A stretch of 24,312 nucleotides of DNA from assembly GCA_025201705.1 (NCBI GenBank), contig MU617008.1, positions 2,990 to 27,301 of the forward strand, given 5' to 3'. Under the pieces are notes generated by a model. The model did not search any database and was not told the DNA's origin. It worked only from the letters and a program-made list of their open reading frames with translations. Every line of letters begins with the position of its first letter. Position 1 is the stretch's first letter. Both the position numbers and the translations under genes were made by a program. Positions 19,801 through 24,312 of this stretch are shown here, in pieces. The stretch comes from Dissophora ornata (taxonomy: Eukaryota > Mortierellomycota > Mortierellomycetes > Mortierellales > Mortierellaceae).

Positions 19801-21663
19801 GTGCAAGAGCGGTGTTTCCGCTTACCCTCATCCTTCGGTTTCCGCCAACTTTTTTGAGATTGCATGTCGCTATGCCAACTTTTTCGAGATTCGCCCAGAC
19901 TGTATCCCCGATGTACTGGAAGCCTTTGTTGACGCTCGTGGACTTCATCACCCCATTTCTTCTAACCGGACTCGTGCCTGGTACCTGTTCTGGCGGTTCA
20001 CTAAGGATCTCAAGTTCAGGTTGACTCCTTATGTCCAGACAGTACTGACCAGCATTCAGGATGTTTTGACCGTGGAAGCTACGCTTCCTTCAATGTTGGC
20101 GCCCGATTTTGATCTCTCAACTTTTAAGGATCAAGTGTTTGAGACAAAGACATATCTCTTTGAGGCCGTGGGGCTTTTGATCTCTCAAGACTCTATACCC
20201 GCTCAGCAACAGTTTGAGTACCTCTCTGCAGTCGTGAACCCATTCCTGACGGAGATTCAAAAGAGCTTGGGAGCCTGCCGCGCGATCCAACAGAGTTCAA
20301 ATGGCACAGTTGGAGGAGTTTCTGGCATCGGTGCAGGATCTCCTAGACACCAGGATCTGGAGCTCGTCTGGACTTTGCATCACCGATTGATGGCACTTGG
20401 AAGTATCGCAAAGGGATTTCCAGATGTCTTGAACACCAAGAAGATCGCTCCCAATGCCGCCATTGCAGCGGCAACAGGAGTAGCAGGAGGTTCAGGAGGA
20501 CCATGCGCACAAATTTTTAAGCAAGTGGCAGAAATTACTCTTGTGGCTCTGGAGACGCTTTCACGATTCGAGGTGATTCGATCCGCAGCGCGGTTCACGT
20601 TTGGTCGACTAATCAACTGTCTAGGCCAGGATGTGCAACCTTACTTGCCAACACTGATCACGGGTCTGTTGCAAGAATGCTCGATCATGGAGCTGGTAGA
20701 GTTTTTGCCGTTCATGGGCCAGGTGGCACACAAGTTCAAGGCGACGATCATGTCGATCTTGAATGGTCTGCTATTCCCACTGGTGCAGAAGGTGTTCTTC
20801 TTTTTGAACCAGGTCGCAAGCGGCACGGATGAGGCTATGGTGCTGGTTGAACTTCGTAAGAGTTATCTGGCATTTTTGATGGGTTTGTTCTCGTCAGAAC
20901 TGGAAAACGTCTTGGTCACAGAAGGTACATGTAGAAGCGTAATTTTCATAGGTGATACGAGTAGCGAAAATAGCCTTGAACTTCAGAACTGGCAAAGATG
21001 CTAACATGTTGTTATTTTTTGTCAATGTCAACAGCAAACGGTCAGCATCTCGATCTCATTTTACGGAGCGTACTCCATTACGCACAGGACATGACAGACG
21101 TTCCAGTGAGCAGGATGGCATTCGGAATCTTGCTCAAGGCCGTCAATTCATGGGGAAGCCAGGGCGAGTCCTCGGCTAGGACAACCACATTATCAGGTGT
21201 AGCGAATGGTGACAAGAGTGGCTCTTTGAACGGATCAGGGACGACAGAAGGTGGTGAAAAGGGGGAAGCGCCAGGCTTCTACCAGTTCATGTACGAGCAG
21301 ATTCTTCGAATCACGTTCGAGGTTCCGATGAAGGCCAATTTTGATCTTCAGGACGGACAGTCTATGTTAGTGCTGGGGGAGATTGCAGGACTGCAAAAGA
21401 CGATGGCGTTGAAGCAAGGGGATGCGTTCTTGACCTATCTGAGTCAGGTGTACTTGCCATCGATGAATTGCCCAGCAAACTTGGCGCAGGAGTATGTTCA
21501 GGCTCTACAGCAACTAGAGGCCAAGCAATTCAAGAAGTACTTCCAGGTATGTTCCCTGGATTCATGGAACGGGGGATGAGAACGGTGCGATTTTGACGAT
21601 TACTGATTTTTACTTTATTTTTACCGTCTTTATTAGGCCTTCATCCAAAAGTCGAGATCATGA
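16817..21663 (+). CDS. LOS1: Exportin-T, nuclear tRNA exporter
   Basis: Nine exons: 16817-16885, 17553-17635, 17876-17932, 18060-18175, 18282-18653, 18748-18944, 19040-20924, 21035-21546 and 21637-21663. The product is 1,105 aa, like yeast Los1 (1,100) and longer than human XPOT (962). It is a karyopherin-beta HEAT-repeat protein that carries mature tRNA out of the nucleus with Ran-GTP. Family-like segments: MDHIEEAVAIALSPTAD at the start, YCEQVKASPDGWQ, FCLQVVEEVLLAR, NKFAHAVALLFRQTYLKSW, VDLFLRILMSIDEE, MREQDVPALTNAWYELL, AWIDISLIVNERF and DCLTDIVKKGMKPLDKLQL. A Gly/Ala-rich insert (about 710-780 aa) and a Gly/Ser/Thr-rich loop encoded by about 21170-21260 are local. The first two introns are long (667 and 240 nt); the others are 90-127 nt. 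The short first and last exons (23 and 8 codons) were placed by family homology and frame. Confidence 0.93.
17096..17124. repeat. AGC-rich triplet tract in LOS1 intron 1
   Basis: Two AGG-interrupted blocks of CAG/AGC triplets, in the 667-nt first intron of LOS1. Confidence 0.7.
17744..17768. repeat. GTGTG(G) tract in LOS1 intron 2
   Basis: Tandem GTGTG units merging into (GT)n, ending in GTGTAG. It resembles TG-rich simple repeats. It lies about 105 nt before the chosen acceptor (TATCTATAG at 17875) and could act as a weak alternative acceptor. Confidence 0.7.
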
Positions 21664-21833
21664 GCAGGATCAAACAAGCAATGAAGGAAGCCTATCCCAC
21701 GACAAGCACAACTGTGCTCACCCAACACATACATAACACAGTCACACAGCAACATCCACATTAAACACCCTCCTCGCCTCTCACGCCCAGCTTCCCCCCC
21801 CCCACGCAGAATAGAAATCTAACCATTACAACC

Positions 21834-21839
21834 AATAAA
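21834..21839 (+). terminator. LOS1 poly(A) signal AATAAA
   Basis: Canonical AATAAA about 170 nt past the LOS1 stop, followed by an AT-rich stretch. Confidence 0.6.
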
Positions 21840-22345
21840 GAGAACAAACATGATTGATAATTTATTATGTAATATGTGTGACAAACAATGTTGTCTCTGC
21901 TGCTCGCTCCGTATTTTGCATTGAAAAAAATAAAAAAGAAAAAAAAACGTATACTATATCTTACAAAAGGGTAAAAAAGTCATAAAAAAACAATGGTGTC
22001 GGTCGCGTGTTTTTCTCAAATCGCCAACCGGGAATCGGGACAAAAATAAATATGATTTTCTACTACTAATAATAATAAGAATAATAATAAAAGAAAAACA
22101 AAAACAAAGAAAACAAAATGGATCTGTCGTGATTTTTTTTTTGCCTTCTGCGGCACGCCCCTTCCTTTCCCTTCCTTCCTTCCTCAGTCTCGTTCTTGGT
22201 TTCTACCTTCACGACATTCTATATTGTTTTGTGTTTTGGTGCCTCTTTTTTTTCGTTTTCGTTTTTTTCTTTTTTCCTTCTTGCTTTTTTTTTTCTTTCT
22301 TTCTTGTGTCGGTTATGGGTTTTTTTTGTCTTGACAATGTTTTTT
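21840..22345. other. Convergent 3' region, LOS1 / G-alpha
   Basis: About 500 bp of AT-rich sequence with no gene. It contains A runs (21925-21948), an AAT-rich microsatellite (22061-22090), and a CCTT-rich then T-rich stretch (22157-22330). The nearest minus-strand AATAAA (TTTATT near 21860) is far from the G-alpha stop, so that signal is unresolved. Confidence 0.55.
22061..22090. repeat. AAT-rich trinucleotide tract
   Basis: Imperfect (AAT)n on the plus strand, interrupted once by AAG, between the LOS1 and G-alpha stop codons. Confidence 0.8.

Positions 22346-24312
<1,967 letters not shown>

Noticed and set aside
22151..22180. Similarity of GCACGCCCCTTCC here to GCACGCCCTTCC after the A104 tract
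   Set aside because: Short pyrimidine-rich match; no evidence of a duplicated element or target-site duplication.

Overview
The window is nuclear DNA of a filamentous fungus, most likely an early-diverging one (Mucoromycota, perhaps Mortierellomycotina; inferred). The evidence is intron-rich genes with GT...AG introns mostly 90-150 nt long, CTAAC-like branch sites, AATAAA signals just past stop codons, long homopolymers between genes, and a plant-type (GT37-like) fucosyltransferase. I saw no bacterial operons, CRISPR array, tRNA, rRNA or recognisable transposon.

Layout, left to right: (1) a possible 3' end of a plus-strand gene (1-120). (2) An M20-family dipeptidase/amidohydrolase, minus (398-1858, 3 exons). 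(3) VMA6, V-ATPase V0 subunit d, plus (2533-4030, 5 exons). (4) TRP4, anthranilate phosphoribosyltransferase, minus (4216-5573, 3 exons), with a Gcn4/CPC1-type TGACTCA site upstream. (5) CDC16/APC6, plus (6424-9767, 8 exons, possibly a ninth ending at 9994). (6) A GT37-like fucosyltransferase with several predicted membrane spans before the catalytic part, minus (10651-14229, 2 exons around a 1,074-nt intron). (7) An unrecognised three-span membrane protein, minus (15526-16358, 2 exons). (8) LOS1/exportin-T, plus (16817-21663, 9 exons). (9) The 3' part of a divergent G-protein alpha subunit, minus (22346 to beyond the right edge, 4 exons seen).

Apart from the two adjacent minus-strand genes (6) and (7), the genes alternate in strand. 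This gives three head-to-head promoter regions (1859-2532, 5574-6423, 16359-16816) and four tail-to-tail junctions, two of which have poly(A) signals so close that the mRNA 3' ends probably overlap. The genes are mainly housekeeping ones from unrelated pathways (vacuolar acidification, tryptophan synthesis, mitosis, tRNA export), and nothing suggests a functional cluster. All exon joins were derived by hand from splice-site and reading-frame continuity, and each spliced CDS is a whole number of codons.

Most worth a second look: the G-alpha, whose switch regions keep the catalytic Arg and Gln but change residues that contact RGS proteins and G-beta-gamma; the multi-span fucosyltransferase and its long intron; a CDC16 stop codon lying inside a consensus splice donor; and the unrecognised membrane protein.
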